A stretch of DNA of 64,000 nucleotides from an uncultured Lachnospiraceae bacterium (GTDB lineage Bacteria > Bacillota > Clostridia > Lachnospirales > Lachnospiraceae). Below the pieces are notes generated by a model. The model made no database searches and had not been told where the DNA came from. It saw only the letters and a program-made list of their open reading frames with translations. Numbering within the stretch: the first letter of the stretch is position 1; every line of letters starts with the position of its first letter. The stretch spans positions 496,001 through 560,000 of the forward strand of contig CANQAP010000001.1 in NCBI GenBank assembly GCA_947589305.1. Direction: 5' to 3'. The position numbers and the translations under genes were made by a program. This document shows positions 30,177 to 39,800 of this stretch, in pieces.

Positions 30177-31106
30177 CTATTCCCCACTTTCCTTTTCTTC
30201 CGGCACCCCCACTTTCTGTCGTTTTGTCTGCCAAAACCGCACTACAATAAATACAACCGATGCGATCAAAATGCAGAGTGCCAAGAGTTGGGAGATGCGG
30301 ATTCCCGTAGAACCAAGCATCAAGGAATCGGTTCTCAATCCTTCAATCATAAATCGCCCCAAAGCATAACCGCCCAAATAAATGGCGACCATTTCTCCGT
30401 CAAACGCTTTGTGTTTTCTCCAAATCAGCAAACAGATAAATAAAAGAAGACTCCACATACTTTCATATAGGAAGGTAGGATGTACCCATATGCAGCCGTC
30501 TACCGTATTCATCATCATCTCATCCGTGATCACCCCCATGCTCTGTAACCCTGCCAACGTGTGATTCTGTTCATAATACTCCAGCGGGATCGCCATGGCA
30601 AAAAGGGAATCGGTGTAAGAACCAAAGGCTTCCCGATTAAAAAAGTTCCCCCATCTTCCCAGCATTTGTGCCAGCGGAACGCCGATCACGATGGTATCCA
30701 TCATATTCAATGTTGACACTTTCCTGACTTTTGCAAAGATCACACAGACCAAAGCCGCTCCGATCACTCCCCCGTAAATCGCCATGCCGCCCTGACGGAA
30801 ATTGATCACTTTTAGGAAGGTTTCCCAAAACGACGCACCCGGCACGAAATAATAATCCCAGCTAAATATTACATAATACAGCCTTGCCATGAGTAACGCC
30901 GGAATGATCATGAACAACAGATAATCCAGATACAGCTCCGGATCCTGCTGTGTACGCTTTGCTTCTTTGGTGGCGATCAGATATGCCAAAAACACGCCAA
31001 GCGTGATCACAACGCCGTATAACTTAATTTCAAACCCAAAGACGGTAAATCCGTCCGGTACCTGTTTCAAAAACAATCCGATATTCGGGAAACTTATTTC
31101 ATACAT
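30177..31106 (-). CDS. lgt: prolipoprotein diacylglyceryl transferase Lgt
   Basis: This membrane enzyme transfers diacylglycerol to the lipobox cysteine of prelipoproteins. Seven or so hydrophobic helices are visible. Family motifs include YGVVITLGVFLAYLIA, FRQGGMAIYGGVIGA, the Lgt signature LGRWGNFFNREAFG, and HPTFLYESMW with a conserved tyrosine and glutamate. The length of 309 is normal. It lies 32 bp downstream of ychF and has a terminator behind it. Confidence 0.96.
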   Translation of the reverse strand: MYEISFPNIGLFLKQVPDGFTVFGFEIKLYGVVITLGVFLAYLIATKEAKRTQQDPELYLDYLLFMIIPALLMARLYYVIFSWDYYFVPGASFWETFLKVINFRQGGMAIYGGVIGAALVCVIFAKVRKVSTLNMMDTIVIGVPLAQMLGRWGNFFNREAFGSYTDSLFAMAIPLEYYEQNHTLAGLQSMGVITDEMMMNTVDGCIWVHPTFLYESMWSLLLFICLLIWRKHKAFDGEMVAIYLGGYALGRFMIEGLRTDSLMLGSTGIRISQLLALCILIASVVFIVVRFWQTKRQKVGVPEEKESGE

Positions 31107-31138
31107 ACCGGTCTGGCTCCTTTCATCGACGAACGTAT

Positions 31139-32236
31139 CTATACATTAAACCGGAACAGAATGACATCTCCGTCCTGTACCACATATTCTTTGCCTTCCG
31201 AACGCAGCAGTCCTTTTTCCTTGACCGCATTCATACTTCCCAATGAAATCAGATCTTCATACCGCACCACTTCCGCACGGATAAATCCCCGTTCAAAGTC
31301 CGAATGTATCTTTCCTGCCGCCTGCGGCGCTTTTGTTCCTTTTTCAATCGTCCATGCCCTTGTTTCCGTTTCTCCCGCCGTCAGATAACTGATCAATCCC
31401 AACAGGGAATAACTTGCCCGGATCAATTTTTCCAAACCGGATTCCTTCAATCCCATTTCTTCTAGGAATTCCTGTCTTTCTTCTTCATCGAGTTCCGAAA
31501 TCTCCGCCTCGATCTCCGCACAGACCATAAAGACTTCACAATCCGATTTGGCGGCATATTCCTTGACATCCGCCACGTATGGGTTGGAAGCCCCGTCATC
31601 CGCCAATTCATTTTCACTAATATTTGCGGCAAAGATGACTGGTTTGTATGTCAGTAGATTATACTCCTTCAGCCACGCCATTTCATCTTCGTCTGTCGTA
31701 TGAAATGTTTTTGCAAGGTTGCCGGCTTCCAAATGCGCCTTTATACGATTTTGCAATTCCAATTCTTTCGCAAGCATCTTATCATTTTTGGCGCCTCGGG
31801 CGGTCTTGGCAATCCGACGCTCCAAGACTTCTATATCCGAAAAGATCAATTCTAAATTAATCGTTTCTATATCCCGCAGCGGATTTACGCTGCCGTCCAC
31901 ATGGATCACGTTGGAATCTTCAAAACAACGGACTACATGTACGATCGCATCTACCTCGCGGATATTTGCAAGGAACTGATTGCCTAATCCTTCACCTTTG
32001 GAAGCTCCTTTGACCAATCCGGCTATATCCACAAATTCAATCACCGCCGGTGTGGTTTTTGCCGAATGATACATTTCCGTTAATTTTGCCAACCGTTCGT
32101 CCGGCACCGCTACAATCCCGACATTCGGATCGATCGTACAAAACGGATAATTTGCACTTTCTGCTCCAGCTTTTGTCAATGAATTGAATAATGTGCTTTT
32201 TCCTACGTTCGGCAAGCCGACGATTCCTAATTTCAT
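31139..32236 (-). CDS. ychF: redox-regulated ribosome-binding ATPase YchF
   Basis: An Obg-related P-loop protein of 365 residues beginning [21 protein letters not shown]. It has switch motif [12 protein letters not shown], the G3 motif [20 protein letters not shown], NxxE in place of the guanine-specific NKxD (ISENE, consistent with ATP preference), a coiled coil, and a C-terminal TGS-like domain ending [15 protein letters not shown]. The frame is open from 32302, but the family N-terminus starts at 32236 with AAAGGAG upstream. It marks the left border of the AT-rich island. Confidence 0.95.
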   Translation of the reverse strand: MKLGIVGLPNVGKSTLFNSLTKAGAESANYPFCTIDPNVGIVAVPDERLAKLTEMYHSAKTTPAVIEFVDIAGLVKGASKGEGLGNQFLANIREVDAIVHVVRCFEDSNVIHVDGSVNPLRDIETINLELIFSDIEVLERRIAKTARGAKNDKMLAKELELQNRIKAHLEAGNLAKTFHTTDEDEMAWLKEYNLLTYKPVIFAANISENELADDGASNPYVADVKEYAAKSDCEVFMVCAEIEAEISELDEEERQEFLEEMGLKESGLEKLIRASYSLLGLISYLTAGETETRAWTIEKGTKAPQAAGKIHSDFERGFIRAEVVRYEDLISLGSMNAVKEKGLLRSEGKEYVVQDGDVILFRFNV

Positions 32237-32396
32237 TTTATTATGATCTCCTTTGGTTTGTCTTATATTTTCCGTCCTGCCTTGAGCTAATTCTAACGTC
32301 AATCTTCTTTTCTTTTCAGTCTTTTCCTATAGTAAAAGCTCCTTTCGCCAAAGAGCCTTGATACCAAATGTTCAGCTCAGCAGTCTGAGCATTGAC

Positions 32397-32402
32397 AGTA
32401 TA
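32397..32402 (-). promoter_or_regulatory. possible ychF promoter (extended -10)
   Basis: The minus strand reads TGATATACT, an extended -10, about 160 bp before ychF; no good -35 is seen. Between it and the gene is a small perfect hairpin (GCTCAG and CTGAGC). The call is tentative. Confidence 0.35.
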
Positions 32403-32637
32403 TCATATCAAGTCTCAAAAGTAAATTATTGGATTATGATCTTTTCTCTGTGCTTTACCAGTTTCTTTCTCCCTACATACAACACGAAACTAAAGTTTGA
32501 TTTCTTCAGTCGCTCTTCCAACTGAATGAAGGATTGCCGATACTCACTTTTCATTCGTCGTACTTTTCGAGTGTATACATCAAATTATTATCTCGTCCGT
32601 GTATTCAAAAAACAGATAATAGATATACCCATATATG

Positions 32638-32666
32638 AAAAGCTCTTAGCCGTAGCCAAGAGCTTT
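32638..32666 (-). terminator. possible terminator downstream of the 60-residue ORF
   Basis: Arms AAAGCTCTT and AAGAGCTTT pair over 9 bp, with GGC/GCC pairing possible further in. On the minus strand the stem is followed by only a short T-run (TTTTC), so termination strength is uncertain. Confidence 0.5.
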
Positions 32667-32760
32667 CCTATATTCAACCAATCATAAAATTCCGTGATTC
32701 ATCCTTTTATATGCAATACTTCACATACCATCAACAATTTTCAATGTTTATACCATTTCC

Positions 32761-32943
32761 TTATTTTATATGATACTGTTCCGCTTCCTCATCCGTGAGT
32801 GGTCTGCCTAACGTTTTTACTGCTTCAATCATCTTCCGCCATTCATACTGTTTACCGTCCGATGCTTCTGTTAATCTGTCATCCTTTGCATAGCCCGCGA
32901 TGTTTTCCAAAAGATTAACTGTATTTCGATCCATTGTCAGCAT
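32761..32943 (-). CDS. small protein of unknown function (60 residues)
   Basis: A short acidic/basic soluble protein with the motif SDGKQYEWRKMIEAVKTLGRPLTDEEAEQYHIK and no membrane segment or signal. It begins 9 bp after the stop of the GNAT-like remnant, so the two were probably one operon. Two ATGs are possible (the first codon or codon 4), with no strong ribosome site at either. I recall similar small ORFs accompanying GNAT-like genes of the neighbouring type, but I cannot name a family. It might be an accessory or antitoxin-like partner; that is inference from the pairing only. Confidence 0.5.
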   Translation of the reverse strand: MLTMDRNTVNLLENIAGYAKDDRLTEASDGKQYEWRKMIEAVKTLGRPLTDEEAEQYHIK

Positions 32944-32951
32944 ACCATCAT

Positions 32952-33264
32952 CTACTTTCTTATGTATTTATCTAAGAGGATCTCTGCCGCTACTTCATCA
33001 AGAAACATGCGTTGTCCCCCCCTTGCTACCTGCGCATTTAGCACCCGGCTATAATAAGCCATCAGATCACTTTTTGCCGTGAACGCTACATAACCGTCAC
33101 ACCCTGCTTCCATACTGATTTGATAGGCATTTGCAAACAAGTGACCACCTACACCTTGATGCTTTCCCTTGTGGCTGTAATTATGTGGTGTGCTTTCCAC
33201 AATGTCCACGTCTGCCACACCACCGTCAATCCGTAAGCTTCTCTATTAGAATATCTACTGCCAT
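32952..33264 (-). pseudogene. internally deleted GNAT-like acetyltransferase gene
   Basis: A good start is present at the ATG at 33264, with AAAGGAAG before it and an extended -10 (TGCTATAAT) at 33291-33283. It reads MAVDILIEKLTD and then hits a stop codon. In another frame, immediately after the stop, an 85-90 residue segment continues as GGVADVDIVESTPHNYSHKGKH and onward with GVGGHLFANAYQ, AKSDLMAYYSRVLNAQ and QRMFLDEVAAEILLDKY. That is the C-terminal part of a small GNAT-like family as I remember it. The expected 50-70 residues between the two pieces are missing, so an internal deletion shifted the frame. The downstream part could still be made from the GTG at 33218, but it would lack the front half of the fold. 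Confidence 0.6.
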
Positions 33265-33571
33265 AAACCAGCTTCCTTTCAAATTATAGCATAGTTTCTT
33301 ATGAATTATTACTACATGACTGTTCCAAACGATATCAAGGTATCGTAGACATATGTAAATGCTTCATAAAGCCTTAATATTAAACTAATATAGCCATATT
33401 AAGATTTGAAAGTAGATGGGGATTATAGGTAAATGTGTTCTTCATCGATTGCATCCGCCTTTTACATTTTCTTTTTAGTATGTCTGAGTGTCTATGAGCC
33501 ACGTTACATTTTATTAACCTTTGCAAGAAATTCTAGATCTATAAAAATAGTCTCGTAAATTCAACTCACAC
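33265..33571. other. AT-rich stretch at the trailer side of the CRISPR array
   Basis: No gene is seen. The stretch contains the extended -10 of the GNAT remnant (33283-33291, minus strand), an 8-bp AT-rich inverted repeat (33373-33380 with 33396-33403), and at about 33513-33547 a block resembling the CRISPR repeat (AGAAATT, then TCTATAAAA). This block may be an older, more decayed repeat. Confidence 0.45.
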
Positions 33572-33607
33572 ATCCAAACCAATTACTATGATTAGGTTCA
33601 ATAAAAC
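33572..33607 (-). repeat. decayed trailer-end CRISPR repeat
   Basis: These 36 bp lie exactly one repeat-spacer period (63 bp) from the last perfect repeat and match it at 25 of 36 positions. The half that is 5' in the transcript is kept (GTTTTATTGAACCTAAT against the consensus GTTTTATAGAACCTTAT), while the hairpin half needed for Cas12a recognition is lost. A 27-bp spacer (33608-33634) separates it from the intact array. Confidence 0.8.
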
Positions 33608-33634
33608 TATGTTGTACATCAACAAGTGGATTGC

Positions 33635-34795
33635 ATCTACAACAGTAGAAATTATAAGGTTCTATAAAACCATAACATATTTGTAAGTTTCAGCACTATC
33701 TACAACAGTAGAAATTATAAGGTTCTATAAAACCAATATACGGATTCTGCGGTTGTGTTTATCTACAACAGTAGAAATTATAAGGTTCTATAAAACTATC
33801 GAATTATACATAATATGTGTACTATCTACAACAGTAGAAATTATAAGGTTCTATAAAACTCCCACATACGCCTCCAGCAAGCAATAATCTACAACAGTAG
33901 AAATTATAAGGTTCTATAAAACATTATTGCATATGTTGAAAACGAGGAAATCTACAACAGTAGAAATTATAAGGTTCTATAAAACAATACATAAGTAAGG
34001 AGATCTGAATTTATCTACAACAGTAGAAATTATAAGGTTCTATAAAACCACTCGATATGGCTATATCTGCATTAATCTACAACAGTAGAAATTATAAGGT
34101 TCTATAAAACCCGCCGACCGCTTCATTCTCCGTCTTATCTACAACAGTAGAAATTATAAGGTTCTATAAAACAATCTTTCGTACTTCTTGCCAGTCTTAT
34201 CTACAACAGTAGAAATTATAAGGTTCTATAAAACCTTTTCTGTCCTCATTTGCGAATCGTATCTACAACAGTAGAAATTATAAGGTTCTATAAAACCATC
34301 TGATGTACCACGCCCCGGTCAGATCTACAACAGTAGAAATTATAAGGTTCTATAAAACAATCAAATTTTGAAATCTCTTGCATAATCTACAACAGTAGAA
34401 ATTATAAGGTTCTATAAAACATATCTCGATTTTGTCTCTAAGAGAAATCTACAACAGTAGAAATTATAAGGTTCTATAAAACTTATGTGTAGAATTAAGG
34501 TTTTCCAAAATCTACAACAGTAGAAATTATAAGGTTCTATAAAACTCCTCGCCTACTCTATAATTCGCATCTATCTACAACAGTAGAAATTATAAGGTTC
34601 TATAAAACAGCTTCACTGTACGGAGAACTGACTGAATCTACAACAGTAGAAATTATAAGGTTCTATAAAACTCTAAATACAAAAACGTCCAGTTTCAATC
34701 TACAACAGTAGAAATTATAAGGTTCTATAAAACTTCAAGCAGGCAAATTCAATGGGATGATCTACAACAGTAGAAATTATAAGGTTCTATAAAAC
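33635..34795 (-). CRISPR. type V-A CRISPR array, 19 identical repeats
   Basis: Nineteen identical 36-bp repeats (the first at 33635-33670, the last at 34760-34795) are separated by 18 unique spacers of 26 or 27 bp. A nineteenth spacer lies between the array and the decayed repeat at 33572-33607. In transcript orientation (minus strand) each repeat ends with AATTTCTACTGTTGTAGAT, the conserved Cas12a crRNA pseudoknot/stem-loop (TCTAC and GTAGA arms). Cas12a would cut just upstream of this hairpin, giving crRNAs with the spacer at the 3' end. The leader side is the high-coordinate end next to cas2, so the newest spacers should be near 34734-34759. I saw no spacer that matches elsewhere in this window, though this was checked only by eye. 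Confidence 0.98.
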
Positions 34796-34922
34796 AGCTA
34801 TTTCTACGAAATGCACAAAATGATTTCTTATGGAACCATGCTTTTTATAAATTATGTATAAAATATCCAAATTTTATAGTACCTTTCTCCAATATTATAC
34901 TAAACAAGACATCGGTTTGCAA
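34796..34922 (-). promoter_or_regulatory. CRISPR leader with pre-crRNA promoter
   Basis: On the minus strand TTGCAA (34922-34917), a 17-bp spacer and TATAAT (34899-34894) form a near-consensus promoter whose -35 directly abuts the cas2 stop codon. Transcription would start near 34886, about 90 bp before the first repeat. The leader is very AT-rich, as expected for a type V-A integration site. Confidence 0.75.
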
Positions 34923-35198
34923 TTACTGAATAATTTGTAATATCTTCTCCTCATTTTTAGCATATCCATATCGAATTATATTGCATTGCGATGACATATC
35001 GAATATATAAACACTGTCTTCCTGATTAAACATTTTCATAAATTTATTCTCAATTTCTGTCATAATATTTGATAAAACTCTATCACTATTTTCAATTTCA
35101 AACACGGAATATTGAATCCTATGTCCAAATTTACTCAAATACTTTGAAAAATGATTTCGTTTCTTGTCGTTAGATATATCATAACTTATAATTATCAT
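34923..35198 (-). CDS. cas2: CRISPR-associated endonuclease Cas2
   Basis: The 91-residue protein has the ferredoxin-like Cas2 start MIIISYDISNDKKRNHFSKYLSKFGHRIQYSVFEIE, with the conserved aspartate in SYDIS and the RIQYSVFE strand. Cas2 bridges two Cas1 dimers in the spacer-integration complex. AAAGGAG precedes the ATG at a loose spacing of about 13 bp. It is 74 bp downstream of cas1, the widest gap in the cas operon, and its stop codon touches the leader promoter. Confidence 0.95.
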   Translation of the reverse strand: MIIISYDISNDKKRNHFSKYLSKFGHRIQYSVFEIENSDRVLSNIMTEIENKFMKMFNQEDSVYIFDMSSQCNIIRYGYAKNEEKILQIIQ

Positions 35199-35272
35199 AC
35201 TTATTATTTCACTCCTTTTAATATGCTTTAACGTTTATACTTTACCAGTAATCAATATTTGCATTGCCTTCA

Positions 35273-36238
35273 TTATAAAAACTCAAACATATGTTGCGTA
35301 TCTAGTTTTCGTCCCTTCATAAAGGTTCGATAATAATTTTGGATAAATACAAAAATTTCATTACGATATTTTAATAATGCCTCCAACAAGAATTCTACAT
35401 ATGCCGCAGACTTTTTATAATGCAAACAATATTGTCCCTGAATCATCTGATAATCTTCCTTCTTGCATTGCCCTAGATTAATTGCTTTACGTACCTCTAA
35501 ATCTATCAATGGGCGCATCGGCTCTATTAAATCGCAGACCAAGGATTTTCTTTGATAAAACTCTTTATGATATACGCCGTAGTACACGTCAAAACCATAT
35601 ACTTGCAACAAAGAATCCACCAACTGAAATATTAGATTATATCCAATATCTAAAGTTGCATTTACATAATCACTTTTAATTCTTGGTTTTCGTCCTTTCC
35701 AATCGACATTATCAAACATCTGTGAAAAATAAACTCTAGCTGCCGAACCTTCCAAACCCAACAGGGATGTTGTTTCCTTTATTGGTTCTGATAGCACTTG
35801 CAAATATTCATCCAGTTTTCTAATCGCTTCTTTATTTGCAATACTTTTTTTTCGAAAAGAATTCAGTGCCTGTCGTTGATTATATATCTTATTTTGAACC
35901 AAAAACTGTGCGATTTCTACTTCTGCATAAGCATACTGTTTTTTATGGAGAAGTGTATTACCTTCCATACGGTTTCCAATGATAGAATACAATTTAAAGT
36001 TTTGATTCATAAGGCATATTACAAATCCAAATTTCTTGGCACTTCGAATCAATCCTGTTGTAATAGTAGTATCCCCTATCACAAATACAATAAACACACG
36101 ATAGCATGTGATCTGATATTTCGTCTTTCCTTCACGATTATGAATAACAAGATTATCATTCTTAAAAGATAATTTATCTCCTTGACTAGCAAAAAGGAAA
36201 AGTATCTGTTTTTTCTCAAAATCTGTTCTTTCCAGCAT
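35273..36238 (-). CDS. cas1: CRISPR integrase Cas1
   Basis: Cas1 of 321 residues with the metal-binding catalytic residues in their usual contexts: Glu in LLGLEGSAARVYF, His in YGVYHKEFYQRKSLVCDL, and the acidic residue in the following DLIEPMRPLID. The N-terminal beta domain and helical C-terminal domain have normal lengths. It integrates prespacers with Cas2, and Cas4 helps select and trim them. GAGG precedes the ATG, and the gap to cas4 is only 7 bp. Confidence 0.97.
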   Translation of the reverse strand: MLERTDFEKKQILFLFASQGDKLSFKNDNLVIHNREGKTKYQITCYRVFIVFVIGDTTITTGLIRSAKKFGFVICLMNQNFKLYSIIGNRMEGNTLLHKKQYAYAEVEIAQFLVQNKIYNQRQALNSFRKKSIANKEAIRKLDEYLQVLSEPIKETTSLLGLEGSAARVYFSQMFDNVDWKGRKPRIKSDYVNATLDIGYNLIFQLVDSLLQVYGFDVYYGVYHKEFYQRKSLVCDLIEPMRPLIDLEVRKAINLGQCKKEDYQMIQGQYCLHYKKSAAYVEFLLEALLKYRNEIFVFIQNYYRTFMKGRKLDTQHMFEFL

Positions 36239-36245
36239 CCATACC

Positions 36246-36803
36246 TCACTTTATCCCTCTATCACAAGCAGGTTCATAAATACAGTTTTTACATTTTTCT
36301 ATATTTGACTGTTCAAATGCTTCTAACGTAAATGTGTGAATATCATGAATAGTTTTTTTGAATTTTTCCATCATCTTTACATCCTCTTCCGGTAAAGGTA
36401 TTACATAATTTCTATTATCTGTCATACTATGTATTACAATCTTTTCGACGTCATATCCCATTTCCCGCATAGCAAAACACTGTGCATACACTTGAAAGAC
36501 ATAGCCGTCATATATTGTTTTCACAGTGCGTTTACGTTCTACCAACTGTTTTTTTGCCGTATCATATAGATCAATTTTTCCAACTAATCCAAACTCTTCA
36601 CAATATACGCTAATACCCGTCAATATATTTTTCTGTCTGGAATAGCTATGTGCATCTATCGTTTTATGTGCATCCGTTCCACGCAATTGACTCTGTGACT
36701 GATATAACATTCGATTCATATCCCCGAATAATAAATGAAAATAAATTGATGCAGGGCAAAAAATAAAGTCATTTAATTGAGTAAACAAAATTTCCTCATA
36801 CAT
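36246..36803 (-). CDS. cas4: CRISPR-associated exonuclease Cas4
   Basis: This RecB-like nuclease has an N-terminal cysteine (FIFCPASIYF), the catalytic GKIDLYD and LVERKRT (ExK) motifs, the QxxxY helix (FQVYAQCFAM), and the C-terminal cysteines CKNCIYEPAC that complete the 4Fe-4S site. Cas4 trims prespacers and helps set PAM-proximal orientation. The frame opens at 36809, but GGAG lies 6 bp before the ATG at 36803 (MYEEILFTQ), which I take as the start. It overlaps the end of cas12a by 8 bp, implying coupled translation. Confidence 0.95.
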   Translation of the reverse strand: MYEEILFTQLNDFIFCPASIYFHLLFGDMNRMLYQSQSQLRGTDAHKTIDAHSYSRQKNILTGISVYCEEFGLVGKIDLYDTAKKQLVERKRTVKTIYDGYVFQVYAQCFAMREMGYDVEKIVIHSMTDNRNYVIPLPEEDVKMMEKFKKTIHDIHTFTLEAFEQSNIEKCKNCIYEPACDRGIK

Positions 36804-39800
36804 GAACATCTCCTGACAAAAGTGGATGCGTCTGAGCGTATTCCAACCATTCCTGATTACTTATTTTGACCTTTTTCTCATTTTTTTGGATCCGATCAAG
36901 AAGTATGAGTCCTTTACGTGCAATATTATATGCACCATTAGCATCAGCGTCTTGCGGGAAATAATTCCGTTTTTCATTATTTTCCTGATATTCTCTTGTA
37001 TCAAAAAATTCACCATTATCATTTTTTACAGGAGAAATCATATAATCAATATTTTTATTGGGAATACTGTTTCTAAGTTGCACCATCCATTTTATATCTT
37101 CCAGTAAATCTCGGAAAAATTTTGCTTGTTCCACCTTACAGATATCCGGTATCATATTTTTTTCTGAAATTTCAACCCCGTATTGTTCAAAATGCGTACG
37201 CATTTGTGTTGTTAGCTCTTTGATTTCTTTATAGTCCCATTGATTCTTTTTCTCCGGATTCCGGCAAGTAACAATACGTGATCCCTGAGAACATAATGTC
37301 CACTTTGTACGGATACCCATAGCACGATCACTAAAATGTTTGTAATCTAATGCAAACTCAAAATATCCTTCTTGGCTGTTATATCGAATAAAATCAAACT
37401 TTTCAATAAATATTTTTGCTTCTGTCATATTGGTATACTTAGGATACAAAAGGTTGACAAATCCAGTCGTTGGATCAATCTTACTTGTATTCCATGCCGG
37501 TATGTAAAACAGAAACCCACTCTGTTGTCCCATTTTTCCAAAACCTTCAAATGGATTTGCTAATTGATATGCTTTTAACGCCCCTCCCGGTTGCTCAGCA
37601 TCCACCGTTTTATTGACTAAATAATTTAATTTATCAATCAGCATTTTTTCAAATTTTTCATATACTTGTTTTTCAACCTTTTTTCTGCCATTAACAAAAC
37701 CAACATTCAAATCTTCTAATACTATAACAGCTTGATATTCTAGCATCAAATTTGTAATCACATGAATTGCCTGACTTAAATATCCTTCTTTCAACTCTTT
37801 AATAGAATTAATCTCCATCCAGTTCCTTCTGGACTGATCCATCTCTTTTTCTCTCTTATCTAATAGAGCATGGTAATTTTGATCATATCCTTTATCATTT
37901 TTAATAATATTCAAAGACTTTTGATATAAGATTTTTCCCTCAGGTGATACAACACACACATATAACAAATTACGTTCACCACGATCTATACCGATAACAT
38001 TAACACCTTTTTCTCTACGAATCACTTCTTGTGCTAATGTGTTCAGATTTCTTTTCCCTTCTGCACAAAAATTTAAAGTTATTGGTACATGAAACTGATA
38101 TTTATCTACAGTATAGCGCTTATCTTTTATCAGATCGTAAGGAAAACAACTTGTCTCTCCTTTTATCTCAGCCATCGGATTTTTCTTAGCTATGAGTTCT
38201 CCTTTAGGATGTATAACACGATTTTCTGCTTTAATACTAGCCTTGCGGTAGAAAATTTCTGCCTTGCCATTTAATTGATATACCACATTGGCTAAATTCC
38301 TTTCATCAAATAGCATCTTCCAATATATAGTATGTAGATTTGGAGTGCCTTTAGTATATTTGGAAAAATCTTTACCGTAAATTTGAAAAAGATATAATTG
38401 ACCGTTATTTACCAATTGATTGACATAAGTTTCTGATACTTTTCTAAATTTCAAAGCATATGCCTGTTTTTCTACTTCATGATAAAATTGGCTAATATTT
38501 TGATAATCTTTTGTCTCACTAAAATGGAAATCAAATTTGTTCCAATCTTCATGTTTTTTAATAGATCTCTTAAAGAAATCGATCAATTTGTGACATTCTT
38601 TTAATTCAAAATTATCTCCTAATATATGTGATCCCTTTTTATAATTGCGAAGAATATCAGCAGGCGGTTGAAAATAATCTAGGTTCTTTTTACCAAAAAA
38701 CACTTTAGGAAGCATCTCATGAGGGTTCTGAATCATCTTATACTCTAGTTTTTCATAATAAGAATCGTCATCTTGAAAGTTTTGTGTCATAAATGACTTA
38801 TTATGATTTTTATCCATAATACCTAAATAATACAAGCCATTTTTTCGAAGAATCACTGCTAAATGATCCCGTTCTTTATTGACATCCCAACCAGCAAGAA
38901 GTGTAGGACTTTGAAAATTAATTTTGATTTTCTCCACCGAATAAGGTTTTTGTGTTACATAATTTCGTACTTTATTATACAACGGTGTAACCAGAGATAA
39001 TTGAGAATAATATATATCCAATTCTCCGTAAAAATTATCATCTTTTTCTGTTTCCATTCCAGTTCCTAATAATGGTTTGATAAAAGCTTCAACGTCTTTA
39101 ATACAATCCAACAGCTTTTTCAACAATGCTACCTTCTTTTTATCTCCAGCCAATTCTCTTTTTCCAGCATAATCGGTATGTAATAACTCTTTCGCGTCTT
39201 GATATGCCGCATTAAAAACATCCCACAAAGCCAGTTCATTCTTTATTTTGGGAAAAGCGAAAATTCGTTCTAAATTTCCCTCTAAGTCTCCATATTTCAT
39301 TGCTATGCGATTCAATTCTCCTAAAGAATAACTCCCCTTCTGTTTTAGTATTTCACTCCGTTTTTTATAATAATTTTCACCCCGTTTTTTCTTTTGATTT
39401 ATGTCGTCATATTCCTTTTCAAGACAAGACCGCAAAATTGACCAATCTCCATACGCCCGATTTGAAAGATCTGCGATAGCTGGTCCATTTTTTATAAAAA
39501 TACCATCTAATCGATACTCTCCTATATTTTCTAACAGACGCGGCAAAAAATCCTGATTGAAAACGGTTTTAGACAAACCATCAACAATCTGGCAAACTGC
39601 ATCTATCAATTGTCCATCATCATGAAATGCTTCTAATGAAATAGATAATGACTCCCTATCTGCCAGAATTTGCTTATAAAGCGGTTTTAATTTTGGTAGC
39701 TTACGATAATTCTTATCTCTACTATGAATTTGATTATATTCATTAACATATTCGTTGATTCCCCGTATTTTTTCATTTTCCAAACTCTCTCCACCTATAA

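Larger units (their letters stand above)
32303..32760. other. gene-poor stretch between ychF and the small ORF pair
   Basis: About 460 bp of AT-rich DNA without a convincing gene. It holds the tentative ychF promoter, a hairpin at 32638-32666 and one short minus-strand frame at 32426-32554 (42 codons, starting MKSEYRQSFIQLEERLKK). That frame looks protein-like in composition but lacks a ribosome site; it could be a chance frame or a remnant of a decayed gene. Nothing else was recognised. Confidence 0.4.

Noticed and set aside
32303-33571. Insertion-sequence or integrase remnant at the island border
   Set aside because: No terminal inverted repeats, target duplications or transposase-like frames were seen.
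33671-34759. Self-targeting spacers
   Set aside because: By-eye comparison with genes in the window found no match; targets elsewhere in the genome cannot be excluded.
34796-34922. Possible tracrRNA or scoutRNA gene in the leader
   Set aside because: Type V-A systems need none, and no anti-repeat sequence is present.
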